A DNA stretch of 64,000 nucleotides from Diphasiastrum complanatum (GCA_029204225.1 CM055092.1:62116978-62180977), one strand, 5' to 3'; shown: positions 10,127 to 21,046, numbered from the stretch's first letter. Numbers and translations: made by a program. Notes: generated from the sequence alone by a model not told the origin.

Positions 10127-10807
10127 CTACATATTTTATAATGTATTTTCGAATAAAATTTTAAACATTTGCATGTTAATTCTTGAGAGTATTGAATTTT
10201 ATATCGCTCAATGTATATGATCCAGCAATATCATTTCTATTTTGAAGAAATACTCTGCCTCTTGTAACACTCTACATTTAACCTACAAAATTACTCACAA
10301 ATTATGAGAGTCTGTAGATTTACTCATAAAATGAAGGTGTCTACAAATTTACTCCTAAAGTTGGACAATTTGTAGAAATACACCATATTATGCTAAAGGT
10401 AATACATCTATATGATATATTGAATATGCGTACCTATGCTTTTGTAACTTGATGGAGAGTATAAATTTTGTATATAATGCCATTATTGCAATTAAGTGGC
10501 CAAGAAAATATAGATCAGCATCTAGCTAGTAGACTCATGCACACATTATGCTAAGCATTAAAGCAAATCCTATACAATAATGTCATCAATTAGACTCAAG
10601 TCATTGTTGTCTGAACACCATCACCATGGTGTAATTTATTCACATGAATGAGCTATTAAGCTTCAAGCCATGCACAAATGAACTAAAAAATTCCAATTGG
10701 TTTTGAATGGGTAAAAAACCCAATGAATTCAGTTCAGTGACTGTTCAGATCTGCCCATTGTTTCCGGATCCAGATTCCAGATATCTCTTGCACTCACAAA
10801 TAATAAA

Positions 10808-10873
<66 letters not shown>

Positions 10874-11506
10874 TTTATCCATGTTTTGAGACTCCTTTCT
10901 CTACCTCCGCTGTGTGTGAAAGTGCATCCAAGAAAATTCAACATGATTTATGATGTAGTGATGCTGCTCACTTTCAAGTCCACTGTCCACTGCTCCAAGG
11001 ATCCCTCAAGAAAGTCATAGTGTGCTCCATGCAATGAAACTTTCCCATCTCTCACCGCATCTCTCACCCATGGAAATGTCAGTACATTTGTCAATGACAG
11101 ATTCACAGCTTCCTGCATAGTACAACCAATTCTTCCTCATCATTTTTGTCTTCATCAATCTTACAACAGACGTAATTGTGATCACAGTACTAGGAATCCA
11201 CGTGTGCTTCAAAGATTTTGATGAGCAGAATTTAGGTTCACCTTTTCACAGTGTGTACACTGTTTTCCAATATCTGCATCAGCCATGGTTGCTAAAGTGC
11301 GAGCAGAGGCAGGTTCACCGATTCGTATCCAGCTTTCAATGAAGTCACTGGGTACAAATTTGCATAGTTGATCTTGCATCAGGGCTGTTAGTTCTTATTT
11401 GTACTTCGTTCAGTAAGACCTGAAGTAGCTATTCTATAGCTACACCATGGCAAAAAAGCTTTACTTCTAGGGCTGACGAGAAATTGTACCTCCAGGGTTT
11501 TCCATT
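10127..11506 (-). pseudogene. Beta-carbonic anhydrase copy 2 (exons 7-8 and 3' flank)
   Basis: On the minus strand the copy begins inside exon 6 (about 11506-11490) and contains exon 7 (11347-11242, ending QCTHCEK) and exon 8 (11112-10948, EAVNLSLTNVLTF, GAHYDFLEGS, stop TAA). The 3' flank to about 10127 carries a CT microsatellite. The same block is found in opposite orientation at 34380-35690. The two exons are intact and the C-terminus, without the insertion seen in copy 3 (TVTVDL), may be closer to ancestral. Exons 1-6 are absent. Copy 1 cannot be its simple continuation, because copy 1 lies downstream on this strand and both contain the same part of exon 6. Confidence 0.88.
10811..10869 (+). 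repeat. (TC)n microsatellite, 59 bp
   Basis: This is an uninterrupted TC run in the 3' flank of carbonic anhydrase copy 2. The homologous place in copy 3 holds (AG)n of 32 bp at 35009-35040, on the opposite strand. Confidence 0.95.
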
Positions 11507-11700
11507 TGAGTAACTTCCACTTGCTTACCCTTCTCATCATATGTGGTCCTTGAAGGTGTTTGCCTTTGCCTTGATGTTCTCCTTGGCTTTTGACTTGATG
11601 AAGGTCCTTCATCATCACCATCTAAAGTAGGATCCATCACATCAACATCAAGAATGTTAGATCCATCCACACTATTATCACTTGAAGACACCTTTGGAAT
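11507..11700 (-). pseudogene. Copia integrase-RT linker fragment
   Basis: On the minus strand an acidic, Ser-rich stretch (DPTLDGDDEGPSSS) is followed by PRRTSRQRQTPSRTTYDEKGK. This resembles the PRR..RRKAEPSTLTYVDKG linker of element D at about 29.28-29.35 kb. It is fused directly to exon 6 of carbonic anhydrase copy 2, so its frame runs into carbonic anhydrase sequence. It is an isolated fragment. Confidence 0.6.
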
Positions 11701-11706
11701 ATTCCC

Positions 11707-12519
11707 CTCATAATTGAGCTACACTTCATGCTAGAATCATAGATTTTGATGCAATTCAAGCATTGATTGCTATCTAGACATAATCTATGAATAGTACCTT
11801 CAATTCTTGATCAATTTGAGTGAAGAGACATCTAATGGTTTTTGATTTACAAGCTTTTTAGCTTCAAAATCCGAGTTGTGGTCACCTCTTATCAATTGGA
11901 TCAAAATAGCAAGTGTTTTGCACTTTCATCATATTGATGCTACTCGATTTGTGGAGTCTATCACAAGGAATAGTTTTCAATCAATCAAAAGGAAGGTATA
12001 TCCTTATCTTTGGTACTGTAATAGGTCATTCTTAGACTTATTGAGATCTTAGAAATTCAATTTTGGGGTCAGCCCAAAGACTTAGATAAGTGCTCATCAA
12101 GAATGCAATTATAGTCAAGATTGTGTTCAATTTTTGCTTGATTTGTGAGATAGTTTGGATTGATTATTGCATGATGATTCAACCTGATCTTGTAGGAATG
12201 ATTTGAAGAGACATTTATGTGCATATGATTTCTTTTGGTTTAGGTTAGGTGAATCTTATATCCTTGTAAGTCGAGATCAAAGAGGCGGAAATTCTAGATC
12301 CATTCTTTATGCAAATTCAAGCTAGCTTCCATTCTTGTTAACATTCATAGATTTGATCTGGCTTAAGATCAGGTAGTTATTGAGAGGTCAAGTTTTGAGC
12401 TTTCTCAAGTCCCTAGGTAGTGGGATAGATAGCCTTTCAATCATTTCTATTTTGCATCTATTCTTGTGATCAAGATCTTGTTTAAACATAGATAACTTCA
12501 ATGAATACATATCTTTTGG
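11707..12519 (+). other. Leader-like stretch of element X-L
   Basis: No supported frame was found. By position and base composition it resembles the long untranslated leaders between primer-binding site and gag in elements A, B and F. No primer-binding site was recognised here. Confidence 0.4.
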
Positions 12520-13336
12520 ATTCACATGATAGATTGAATGCTTCTAATTAATCAATTTGGAAGCTAAGAATGGAATCCATTCTTATTTTACATGATCTAA
12601 TGGATATAGTGAGTGGTGAGGAGGATGAGCCCATTCACCCCCAAGAAGCTACAAAATACAAAAGGAGGTGATGTAGCTAATGAGCTTCTTAAGGAGGTAG
12701 GTGCTTGCACCTCGGCTCAAGAAGCATAGGAAACTCTTCAAAAATATATGAATCCAAGAATACTTCAAGGTTGCTATCCTTGAAGAATCAAATCCTTCAT
12801 TGTTTTCAAGCTAAAGGAGAGAGTGGACATTCACATGTGTTGATAGTTAAGGACTTGACAAGGAGCTTGCTTACATAGGAGATTCCATTAAGGAAAGTGA
12901 ACTTGTTCAACTAATCTTGAATTGTTTGAGTGTGGATTTTGCTAACTTAGTTCAAGGCTATGCAATTATGGGCAAGTTGCCCTCGCTTGAAGATCTCCAA
13001 GGACTCCTCATGGAAGAGGAAAGTAGAAGAAAACACATCCAGTCAAGGATGGAGATGCTTTCTCTCAATAATGGAGATGAAAAGGCTCTTTTCATCAAGA
13101 GAAAAGGAAAAGGTGCTGCACTCAAGAGGAACCAAGTCAAGGGTGAAGATCAAGAAGGATGATCAAGTCCCAACTCGAGCAAGCCAAGGAAGGATAAGTC
13201 AAAGGTCAAGTGCTACTTTTGTAGCAAGATGGGGTATTATGCCTCCGAGTTCTTCAAGAGAAAGCAAGCTCAAGGTCAAGAAAACCTAGGCCAAAAGGAA
13301 GAGGAGAGTTCATATGAAGACTCTCTCATGATGTGA
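12520..13336 (+). pseudogene. gag pseudogene, element X-L
   Basis: Translated in pieces it gives S*WKLRMESILILHDLMDIV, then LLKEVGACTSAQEA, then an open piece (12917-13162) with LSVDFANLVQGYAIMGKLPSLEDLQ and a lysine-rich tail. The zinc knuckle at about 13205-13255 reads CYFCSKMGYYASEFF: the His is Tyr and the last Cys is Phe, so it could not bind zinc. Several frameshifts and stops are present. Confidence 0.75.
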
Positions 13337-14020
13337 AGTTTTTCATCTTCAAGCATGAGAGGAGGAAACCCTTGGTGGACAGATACTGGGGCTAGCACCT
13401 ACATGACAAGGAAGAGGGAGTATTTCTCAACCTATCTATCTATGATGGACCTGTCAAGTCAACTTTTATAGCAAATGACTATGCTTGTAAAGTAGAAGGC
13501 ATAGGATCCATACTTTTATGCTTGGGATCCTCAAGGAAGATCAAGATAGATGGTGTACTTTACATTCCTAGCATCACTAAGAGCTTACTTAGTGTAGGCC
13601 AATTGCTTGAAAATGGTTTCATTGTGGAATTCTCTACTAATGTATGCAAGATCAAGAAGAATGGGAAGATCATAGCAAGAGGAAGAAGGTTTGGGAGGTT
13701 GTTTAAGCTTGATGCTTTTGTTGATCCTAACTAATTTGTCATGGTATCCAAAGAGGACAAAGTGATCACAAATGATTTGTGGCACAAGAGGCTTGGTCAC
13801 ATCAACACCAAGTCTATGGAAGTCATGTGCAAGGAGGAGTTTTCTTTAAGCCTTTCAAGATCCATGTCAAAAGGAGGAAAAGGTTTGTGAAGGACGTACT
13901 TTGACTAAAGCACATGGTTTGCCTTTTCTAACTCTACTCACCCTCTTAAGTTGATCCATTTGGATGTAAATTTTGCAAGCACAAGGAGCAATGGTAGAAC
14001 CACAATGTTTGTAAGCTTTA
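13337..14020 (+). pseudogene. Protease, pre-integrase and integrase stub, element X-L
   Basis: The protease motif WWTDTGAST lies at about 13375-13400 (DTGA 13382-13393). An open piece (13522-13734) carries DGVLYIPSITKSLLSVGQLLENGF. LWHKRLGHINTKSMEVMC (about 13780-13835) is an intact pre-integrase motif. A short stretch with LKLIHLDV and TTMFVSFNDES is the beginning of the integrase core. The rest of the core, with the second Asp and the Glu, is deleted, and the sequence passes straight into the linker of module 1. Confidence 0.75.
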
Positions 14021-14764
14021 ATGATGAATCCTCTAAGAATCATATTGCTGAAAGATATGGTTAAGATCAAGGAGGAGCTTGATCAAGAGGAGGAACAAAA
14101 TCCGAGAGCTTCAACTATTCCAAGGAGAGCCACAAGAGCAAAGATGGAGCTATCAATGCTCATTTTTGTGGACAAGGAAAGGAAAGTTGCAGAAGGGGGT
14201 GCATTTTGTACTTCATTTGCTAAGTTTTGTAATGAAGTCACTTTGAATTCTAAAGTATGGAATGAAAGGTGTTTGTCATATCTACTTACTCTCGAGAGTG
14301 CTAGAAGTAAGCATGACATTTTCATTCATAAGTTGAAAGAATTTGATTTCATTTTTAAAGGGCCATATTGTAAACCTTGTATGAAAATAAGTGAATCATC
14401 CTTGAAGAACACTTATATCCATAAAAGGGTATTTGGCCTCATTGGTTTCAAGTTCAACAAGTATGTATTGCAAGCTGGTGGTAAGCAATTGTGGACCAGT
14501 CAATTGTGGACTAGTAAATTTGGTATAAATAATCTTGGTAATTGTTTTGTTGGCTTGAAAGATCATATTGAGAAGGAGAAAATTCAGGTTTGGAGACTTG
14601 AAAATGAAGTCCTTGAGATTCTTGAAGAAGATTATGGTTTTGATCTATGTTTTCATCATCAACACCAAGAGGGAGTGAGCATGATGAAGAAAAAAGACAT
14701 CAAGGAGGAACCCGAGAAGGAGCACTTGTCTCAAGGCAAAAGAGACCTGAATCTACATCTATGA
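14021..14764 (+). CDS. Unknown module 1 of RT-less copia derivative (copy X-L)
   Basis: This is a 247-codon open frame. Residues about 20-60 (EEEQNPRAS..PRRATRAK, IFVDKERK) are the acidic linker that in element D lies between integrase and RT. RT does not follow. Residues about 75-150 contain YLLTLESARSKHDIF, YCKPCMKISES and YIHKRVFGL.GFKFNKY, shared with element A at 2.3-2.96 kb. A KQLWTSQLWTSKFG repeat and a charged EKEKIQVWRLENEVLEILEE helix follow. I recognise no known domain. The last part (after about 14647) overlaps module 2 in another frame, which suggests a frameshift between them. The start codon is arbitrary; the frame was probably part of a polyprotein. Confidence 0.5.
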   Translation: MMNPLRIILLKDMVKIKEELDQEEEQNPRASTIPRRATRAKMELSMLIFVDKERKVAEGGAFCTSFAKFCNEVTLNSKVWNERCLSYLLTLESARSKHDIFIHKLKEFDFIFKGPYCKPCMKISESSLKNTYIHKRVFGLIGFKFNKYVLQAGGKQLWTSQLWTSKFGINNLGNCFVGLKDHIEKEKIQVWRLENEVLEILEEDYGFDLCFHHQHQEGVSMMKKKDIKEEPEKEHLSQGKRDLNLHL

Positions 14765-15371
14765 AGGTTTGGTTAAAGATAAAGGAGCAGCAAGGAAGTT
14801 TATCCATATCTCCCTTTACTCATCTTATTTTGTGTTTGATGTCATGAATTTGACAAAGTCCTTTGATGATGCTAGTATGAACATTGTTTTTTATCCTACA
14901 CCTTATGATGATGAAATAGTGATCATTACTACTTTTATTGGAGTTCCAAATATGTATTGAAAGTACTCATCTTGTGATCCATTCACTCTTGAATTTTCAA
15001 GGAAAGAAGACCTTCATTGGAAGGATGCCAAGTTGGAGTTCATTGTTTTGGTGGATAAAGTCAAGATGGTGATATCTCAAGCTTTGATTGTATGTGCTTC
15101 ATACAAAGGTTGGATCTTATGGAAAGCTGCTGTTTTTCATGTTTATTTTGAGGAGGAGACTCACATTTTTCAGACCAAGGTGATCATTCAAGAACCTACC
15201 AAAGACAAAGCTTGGATCTTAAAGACAATCCTTATTGAGCACTCACTACATTTGAGAACTTGGAGCTCAAATCATATTCTTATCATGATGAGTGATCATA
15301 CTCACTCAACAAAGCAAGAACCTGAAAATTATGTTGTTTTCATCTATGTATTAATTATTGATCCAGGATAG
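14647..15371 (+). pseudogene. Unknown module 2 (copy X-L, broken)
   Basis: It matches the open copy at 53974-53249 residue for residue over most of its length. A one-base deletion near 14760 (TCTATG where the other copy has TCATATG) shifts the frame, and a TGA at about 14958 interrupts it; 15033-15371 is again open to TAG. The order is a Ser/Thr-Pro and basic linker (STPRGSEHDEEKRHQGG), a VK.KGAARKFIH motif, alternating hydrophobic segments, FEEETHIFQTKV, and a histidine-containing tail (MMSDHTHSTKQEPENY). The polypurine tract follows within 30 bases, so this is the last coding part of the element. Confidence 0.6.
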
Positions 15372-15389
15372 TCTCATCAAGCTAAATTG

Positions 15390-15910
15390 TGAGGAGGAGT
15401 GTTAATTTTGGTCATATTTCTTGTAAATTGTATTATGGTCATGTTGTGGCTTGTCACACGTGCCAAATAGCATAGGATACTCTTTGTAAGTCTCATTCCT
15501 AACCTAGAATAGGAGTGGCACCTTTTGAATGAGTCCAAATAGTACTTTGATAGGCTAGAGAGATTCTGGGGGCTAAAAATAGCATGCTTTTCATTGTTTT
15601 GGGATCTCAAGATCTTGACCCCTAATTAGGGTGGATCAAGTGGATATTTAGGTTATATGTTAGGGTTAGATTATGACGAATACATAGAATCCCTAATATG
15701 CTCAGATCCGAGATCTACATGTATAAATATGTGATGGAATTTCCATCCAATTATTAAAAAAATCGAAATTTTCTTTTTTGACTAGTTTGAGTCTATGATT
15801 TGATTGATGAATGCTATTGACATATTATTTTCTGTGATGATTGAATGAGTTTGGAGTTGCAGGTACAGTACACAGGTAGCAGCAGGCTGTACTTTAACAC
15901 GTGTGAGGAG
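15390..15910 (+). repeat. Polypurine tract and LTR of element X-L
   Basis: TGAGGAGGAG (15390-15399) precedes an LTR starting TGTTAATTTTGG at 15400. The sequence continues through GTCACACGTGCCAAATAGCA to the AACACGTGTGAGG palindrome at about 15898-15910. It matches, reversed, 52700-53220 and 16580-17110, and directly 51575-52095. The first bases lack about 23 nt present in the copy at 53200-53220. Confidence 0.75.
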
Positions 15911-16216
15911 TTTTGGAGCTAATTCATGGAGTTCAAGCCGAGATAGGCTAGGAATCAATGCATTGATTAGTAATCTAGCTTCTAGATCTTGTTTGGATCT
16001 TAAGTAGGTGCTTTCTCCATCATTTCTAGGATCAAATGGGATTATTTTGCTGTATTTTTATTAGTTTCATCCAATGGAAGTTACTGAAAAAGAAGAATCG
16101 GTGTATTTAAGTAAGTTCTAGCTTATTTGTATTGATATTGATTGAACTTTTTGATTTCTGTCCAATTTGTTCAGTATAGTTTGTGTCCAAATCATTACTG
16201 ACTATTTTTAGAAAAC
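15911..16216 (+). other. Sequence between LTR X-L and unknown ORF U1
   Basis: There is no supported frame. It corresponds, reversed, to 52462-52700. A pyrimidine-rich end with TTTTTAG at about 16206-16212 could be a splice acceptor for the ORF that follows; in the mirror copy the AG is changed. Confidence 0.4.
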
Positions 16217-16577
16217 TCATTTGCTATATAGATTTACATTGGTTGTTGAAGAACATTTGGCCGATGGGATTTCCATTGGAAGATCATTAGGTTCTATTTT
16301 GACTACCAAGTCTTTGAAGTCAATGTTAGACAACAATAGAATGAAAAAGATTAAAGCTTCAATTACAGATAGCATTATGAATGAAGTTGAACAATTATTA
16401 GACATTACATTGGTACAAGGGGCATGTGATTTTGCTAGCATCAGTAGAGAAGCATATGCCACAATGTTCAACATGATAGTGGAAGCATTTGCACAAGTGA
16501 GTGTAAAAAAATTTACGATTCCACGACCGTTTCATCTTAAAAAGAAGAGAGACACATTAAACCAAGGCATATTGTAA
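16217..16577 (+). CDS. Unknown ORF U1 between inverted LTRs (left copy)
   Basis: The open stretch has 118 codons from its first ATG. The conserved core is YRFTLVVEEHLADG, ILTTKSLKSML, MKKIKASI.DSIMNEVEQ and FASISREAYATMFN. It is predicted to be mostly helical with a basic middle. A possible splice donor (CACAA|GTGAGTG) lies at about 16497. The mirror copy at 52117-52461 preserves nearly the same protein, although it deletes the segment after MFNMIV. Both copies sit between two LTRs in opposite orientation. I do not recognise the family; a captured host exon is the simplest reading. Confidence 0.45.
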
Positions 16578-16579
16578 AC

Positions 16580-17115
16580 TCTTCACGCGTGTGAAAGTAC
16601 GGCCTGCTGCTGCCTGTGTACTTTACCTGCAACTCCAGACTCATTCAATCATCACAAAAAATCATGTGCCAATAGTATTCATCAATCAAATCATAGACTC
16701 AAACTAGTCAAGAAGGAAAATCTCGATTTTGCTCATAATTGGATGGAAATCCCATCACATTTTTATACATGTAGAGTTCGGATCTGAGCATATTAGGGCT
16801 TCTATGTATTCATCATAACCTAACCCTAACATCTAACCTAAATATCCACTTGATCCACCCTAATTAGCGGTCAAGATCTCGAGATCCCAAAACAATGAAA
16901 AACATGCTATTTTTAGCTCCTAAAATCTCTCTAGCCTATCAAAGCACTATTTGGAATCATTCCAAAGGTTACACTCCTATGCTAGGTTAGGAATGAGACT
17001 TAAAAAGAGTATCCTATGCTATTTGGCACGTGTGACAAGCCACAACATGACCATAATACAATTTACAAGCAATATGACCAAAATTAGTCAAGCTAGAGTT
17101 GTGAAATTTTAACAG
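16580..17115 (-). repeat. LTR in inverted orientation (partner of 15400-15910)
   Basis: On the minus strand this is the X-type LTR, from TGTTAAAATTTCAC at about 17115 down to the CACGCGTGTGAA palindrome near 16580. Together with 15400-15910 it brackets U1 as an inverted pair. Confidence 0.75.
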
Positions 17116-17136
17116 AAAGATCACAAATATCCTTTG

Positions 17137-17530
17137 TTACAAATCCCTTTCTCTTTTTAGTTTTGCCTTTTTGTTCAACAAATCCATGTCTTTAACCAGA
17201 GATAAATAAGAGGTATGCATGGATTGAAATGCAAACTTCATCTTATCATTACTAATTGTAAAATTGAAAAGACTGCAACATTTGATTCTCCTTCTTGAGA
17301 ATATTTCCTGACACTCTCTTGATATGTGCCTCAATTGCTCTTCTAAAAAATATATTTTACGCAATGAGTGTGCATTACCATAAGCTTTCAAATTCTCACA
17401 GTAACCTAGGAGACCATTTTTTTCATGACACATATAAATTATCAATTGAGTCATTGAATTAAAATGAGGATGTTGCAATGAATATGGATCAACATGATAT
17501 AAAACTCCTAATGACCATAAATCTAAATAC
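17137..17530 (-). pseudogene. Unknown ORF U2 (left copy)
   Basis: On the minus strand the frame runs through YLDLWSLGVLYHVDPYSLQ, HPHFNSMTQLIIYMCHEKNG, LLGYCENLKAYGNAHSLRK, FLEEQL.HISRECQEIFSRRR, then MHTSYLSLVKDMDLLNKK. The stretch up to 17478 is 113 codons. The right copy (51056-51560) extends about 50 residues further upstream, where this copy is deleted. The content looks like a helical, non-transposon protein exon. I do not recognise it. The DLWSLGV string resembles a kinase motif, but no other kinase motif is present. Confidence 0.4.
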
Positions 17531-18310
17531 CTATCAAGTACATAATGTCGAGTACACTGAGACTTTCAATCCAGTAGTTCAATCAGACTTCTCTGTTGAA
17601 TACTTATTCATCGCTGCAATATTCTATACATCACTTTGCACTCTAAAATTGGTTGACTACAAACACCATCACTTGAAGGAGCTCTTTGTTTTATCACATT
17701 TGTTGATGAGTATTCTAGGAGGACATCATTTATGTTGATCAACGGAAAAACTGAATTTCTAAATGCTCCAAAGAACTCAAAGCTAATTATGAAATTCAAA
17801 CTAGCAAATACCATCACTTCAAGGGGCCATTTGTTTTATCACATTTGTTGATGACTATTCTAGATAGACATCGGTCATGTTCATTAAAAGAAAAACTAAA
17901 TATGAAATGCTTCAAAGAGCTCAAAGCTAATTAATGAAATTCAAACTGAGAAAAAGCCTCGAGGCACTTCAAATTGATGGAGGGGGAAAATGCAAAAATG
18001 AATGATAGAGAAAAGGCATTGATGAAACAAAAGCCAAAACCCTAATGGAGACAATCCGGTTGATGCTGAATTTTACAAACCTACGCACAAAGTTTTTGGA
18101 CTTAGCTCCTTGAGCTTGGTTTGAAAGGGTCATTTCTTATTTGATTAAAATAAACTTGATCTTTTACTGTGTTGCCAACATAAATGTTGATATAAAGCAT
18201 TTCAATTCAAGATGTTTGACTATTGCACACTATGTAGATGATACATTAGTTCTTATTAGTAACTCAAGTAGTACAAGAAAATAAATCAAACCTTCATATA
18301 GAGTTTGACA
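17531..18310 (+). pseudogene. Old copia integrase and RT relic (copy 2)
   Basis: YTETFNPVVQSDFSVEYLFIAA at about 17550-17620 resembles the ETF.PV start of a copia RT. The integrase block (VDDYSR, FIKRK) follows at 17690-17990, duplicated in part. An RT segment at 18060-18300 keeps the catalytic AHYVDDTLVL at about 18226-18256. Parts are out of natural order, so the relic was already rearranged. The mirror copy is at 49905-50690. Confidence 0.6.
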
Positions 18311-18500
18311 TTTTAGTTTTTAAAATTAGTATATTCAGGGTAACAAAGACATGACATTGTGCTACAATAGTAATATTTATGAAGCTAGAACAACTTATGG
18401 ATAGAGTTCTCATATTGGAGAAGTGATTAAGATTCTAGAAAGACTACTTCAAACCAATACTCCTATCTGGCAAAAGTCCCAATTTTGGCCACCAAAGTGA
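18310..18500 (+). repeat. Repeat R1, copy c
   Basis: It matches 8041-8266 and 9900-10126 and follows the RT relic. It overlaps the end of element F-L in the opposite direction at about 18449-18500. Confidence 0.65.
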
Positions 18501-19480
18501 TCTGAATTGTCAACACTTTGTTGTCCAAAGTGCTCTGAAATTGGACTACCAAAGTTTTCAACAAGCCATTCCTCTTCATAAGTCTGCTCCTCTTGATGAA
18601 TTATGGGCTGTTTGCTTGAATAACTAGTGGGCTGTCCATTAGAGGATGATGGCAGTCCCTCCTCTTCAACATTAGATGGTGATACCAAATCTGGAAACAC
18701 TTCAACATAGTCATCTTGGGGAATGTCCCCTTTCATGACATGAATGGGCGCAAGATCATAGGAGTTCTTCTCATCAAAATGAACATCACGACTCACTATG
18801 ATTTTGTTAGTATCCACATTAAACAATCTATAGCCTTTACTTTCACTACTATAGCCCATAAAAATGCATTTTACTCCTTTATCATCTAGTTTGGATCTTA
18901 GCTTATCGGGAATAAACGCATAAGCCGCGCAACCAAAAGTGCGAAAGTGAGAAACTGATGGCTTCTTACCATACCAAACTTCATAAGGAATCAAAATTTT
19001 TCAAGGCTTTAGTCGGACACCGATTACTATTGTATGCCGTCGTAATAACCGCTTCAGCCCAAAACTTGTGGGGAACACCCTTTGCCTTAAGCATGCAACG
19101 AGCCATCTCCATGATTGTGCGATTTTTCCTCTCGGCAACACCATTTTGTTGTGGTGTGTAAGGTGTAGTCATTTGATGTAGAATGCCTTTGCTTTGAAGA
19201 AACGTGCCGAACGTACTTTCAATGTATTCCCCTCCTCGGTCGGTATGTAGTATCTTCAAAGTATGCCCAAATTAATTTTCTATCATAAATAGAAAATATT
19301 TGAAGCATTGAAAAACTTCAGATTTTGCCTTCATAGGAAAGATCCATGTAAACCTTGAAAAATCATCAATAAAAGTAACAAAGTACTTGCATTTACCAAT
19401 GCATTCAGTCCTCATTGGACCACATACATCACTATGAATTAAGGCAAACTTATCAACAACTTTGATAGTGTTGATTTTTC
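18449..19480 (-). pseudogene. Integrase, element F-L
   Basis: The pieces are FALIHSDVCGPM with FIDDFSRFTW (from about 19450), then LHTDRGGEY (19259) and NGVAERKNRT with the Glu, CMLKAKGVPHKFWAEA, and a C-terminal piece starting MIPYEVWYGKKPSVSHFRTFG (18994). The C-terminal piece contains GVKCIFMGYSSESKGYRLFN and ends in an acidic Ser-rich linker. All three catalytic positions (D, D, E) can be read, but stops and frameshifts at 19260-19272 and 18990 divide them. Integrase inserts the cDNA in the nucleus. Confidence 0.8.
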
Positions 19481-20295
19481 TTTTTGAAGCAATTAGAGAC
19501 ATAGTGCCCCTTCTTGCCACAGAAGAAACACTTGACTTTCTTCTTCTTGGTCTTTGAAGTAGAAGGATGAGATGAGTCATCCTCTTCACCATCTTTGTCT
19601 CTTTCCTTGGCTTTGTCTTTGTTGAATGCTTGAGAAAACTGGTTCTCCTTTATGATTGTCCTTGACAAGAGGTTTTTGTCACTTCCAATATGCTCACGTT
19701 TGTTCATCCTAGAAAGTTTGTAACTTTGCCTAGATTCTTCAGAGATGAGAATTTCTTGAAGAGTTTCCAAATTGGGCAACTCCTCCTTAATGGCAAAGGA
19801 TTGAACAAGATTATCATAGTCATCTTTTAAGCCATTTAGAATGACTTGTACTAGCTCATCTTGATTGATTGTGACACCAACACAAGCAGGCTCCCTATGA
19901 AGATCTTTTACTCTCAAAATATAATTTGATGCACTCTCCTCACTTCTTTGAAAACTTTAGAAAATCTGATTTCTAAGACTGAGTATTCTAGAAGTGTTCT
20001 TAGCTTCATAGATGGACTTGAGTGCATCCCAAGCATCTTTAGTAGTGGTGCAAGATCCTATTTCTCTTAGAATCTCATTAGAAACATTCATTTTAATGAA
20101 GTGTAAAGCCATTCTAGCTCTCTTCTTGTACTTTGGTATTTCAAGCTGTGCTTGAGGCTCCTCCTCAATACCAAGTACTATGTCCATAACATCTTGGAGT
20201 ATCAAAATAGACTCCATCCTTACCTTCCATATTGAGTAATTAGAGGTACTTAGTCTTTCACCTGCTTCTAGGAGATATCCTCCCATAGATGCCAT
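19453..20295 (-). pseudogene. gag with zinc knuckle, element F-L
   Basis: The start at 20295 reads MASMGGYLLEAGERLSTSNYSIWK and is open to 19957. A frameshift follows, then 19917-19453 is open with ILNGLKDDYDNLVQSFAIKEELP and the CCHC knuckle CFFCGKKGHYVSNCF near its C-terminus. The knuckle is followed within about ten residues by integrase sequence in another frame. The same junction is present in the right copy, so the protease deletion is older than the duplication. Confidence 0.85.
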
Positions 20296-21046
20296 AATGT
20301 GAAGACTTCTTAGTTACTGGACAATTATATGTTTGAGCTTGTTCCAATCAGACTTAATGTTGCTACTCTCTTTCACTATAGGTAAGGATTTTCTACCTTC
20401 CTATGTGAAAAACTTGCAACTGTATTTGAGATGGATCTCAAATATTCCACAAAACAAGATATTCTAGATCAGTCTCTCAACCATGGATTGAGGCACTTAG
20501 ACAAGTTTGAATTCTACTTTTGGCATGAGTTAGATGCTTCAAAAGAAAACACTAATGATTCACAAAAGACTCAAAGGTGCTCAATAACATCAAAATTTGT
20601 CTTGATCTTCAGTTTCTTGTGTAGGATATTCAAAACAATGGATTCATAATCAAGCAATATTGAATCAAATCAAAAAGTGGTCGCTTGGATTTTGGACCTC
20701 TCCCTACCCTCTTTAAGAGCTTACAACTCTTGACAGACACATGAAATTGATTTGGGATCAATTTCTATGGAAAGTACTCTTCATAAGCATTCCATCAAGC
20801 TATAAGACCACTATCTTTGGACCAAATAGCAAGGAAATAAAGGGGACTGAAAATGTCTGATTTTCACATGTGCAGAATTCTAGAATTCCGTACAATCACA
20901 GTTTTGACCTGAAAATTCAGTTTCTATCCACTTTGATCTAAACACTTTTCAAAGAAAGGTAAAGAAAAGTGATTAACTACTTTTCTGCTTGAATTAGCTC
21001 ACAAATTCTTGAACAATCAGGGATAATAGCATGCAAAGCTTAATTT

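Larger units (their letters stand above)
11707..15910 (+). mobile_element. Copia derivative X-L (RT-less)
   Basis: In order it holds untranslated leader, broken gag with a mutated zinc knuckle, protease motif, pre-integrase motif, a stub of integrase, linker, module 1, a second linker-like segment, module 2, polypurine tract and LTR. No RT or RNase H is present. Its 5' LTR and primer-binding site were not found; the left end is against a foreign linker fragment. The 3' half is duplicated in reverse at 52700-53974. It is non-autonomous; mobility would have depended on a relative such as D. Confidence 0.75.

Noticed and set aside
10707-10944. Open frames on both strands across the TC run (poly Ser-Leu and poly Arg-Glu)
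   Set aside because: They are produced by the dinucleotide repeat; the plus frame crosses carbonic anhydrase copy 2 flank and has no homology to a protein.
11467-11691. A copia linker-carbonic anhydrase fusion protein
   Set aside because: The fusion reads exon 6 out of its proper frame and lacks a start or promoter; it is a junction of two unrelated fragments.
17478-17738. Independent small gene
   Set aside because: YTETFNPVVQSDF is the start of a copia RT in a relic that is repeated at 50.6 kb reversed.
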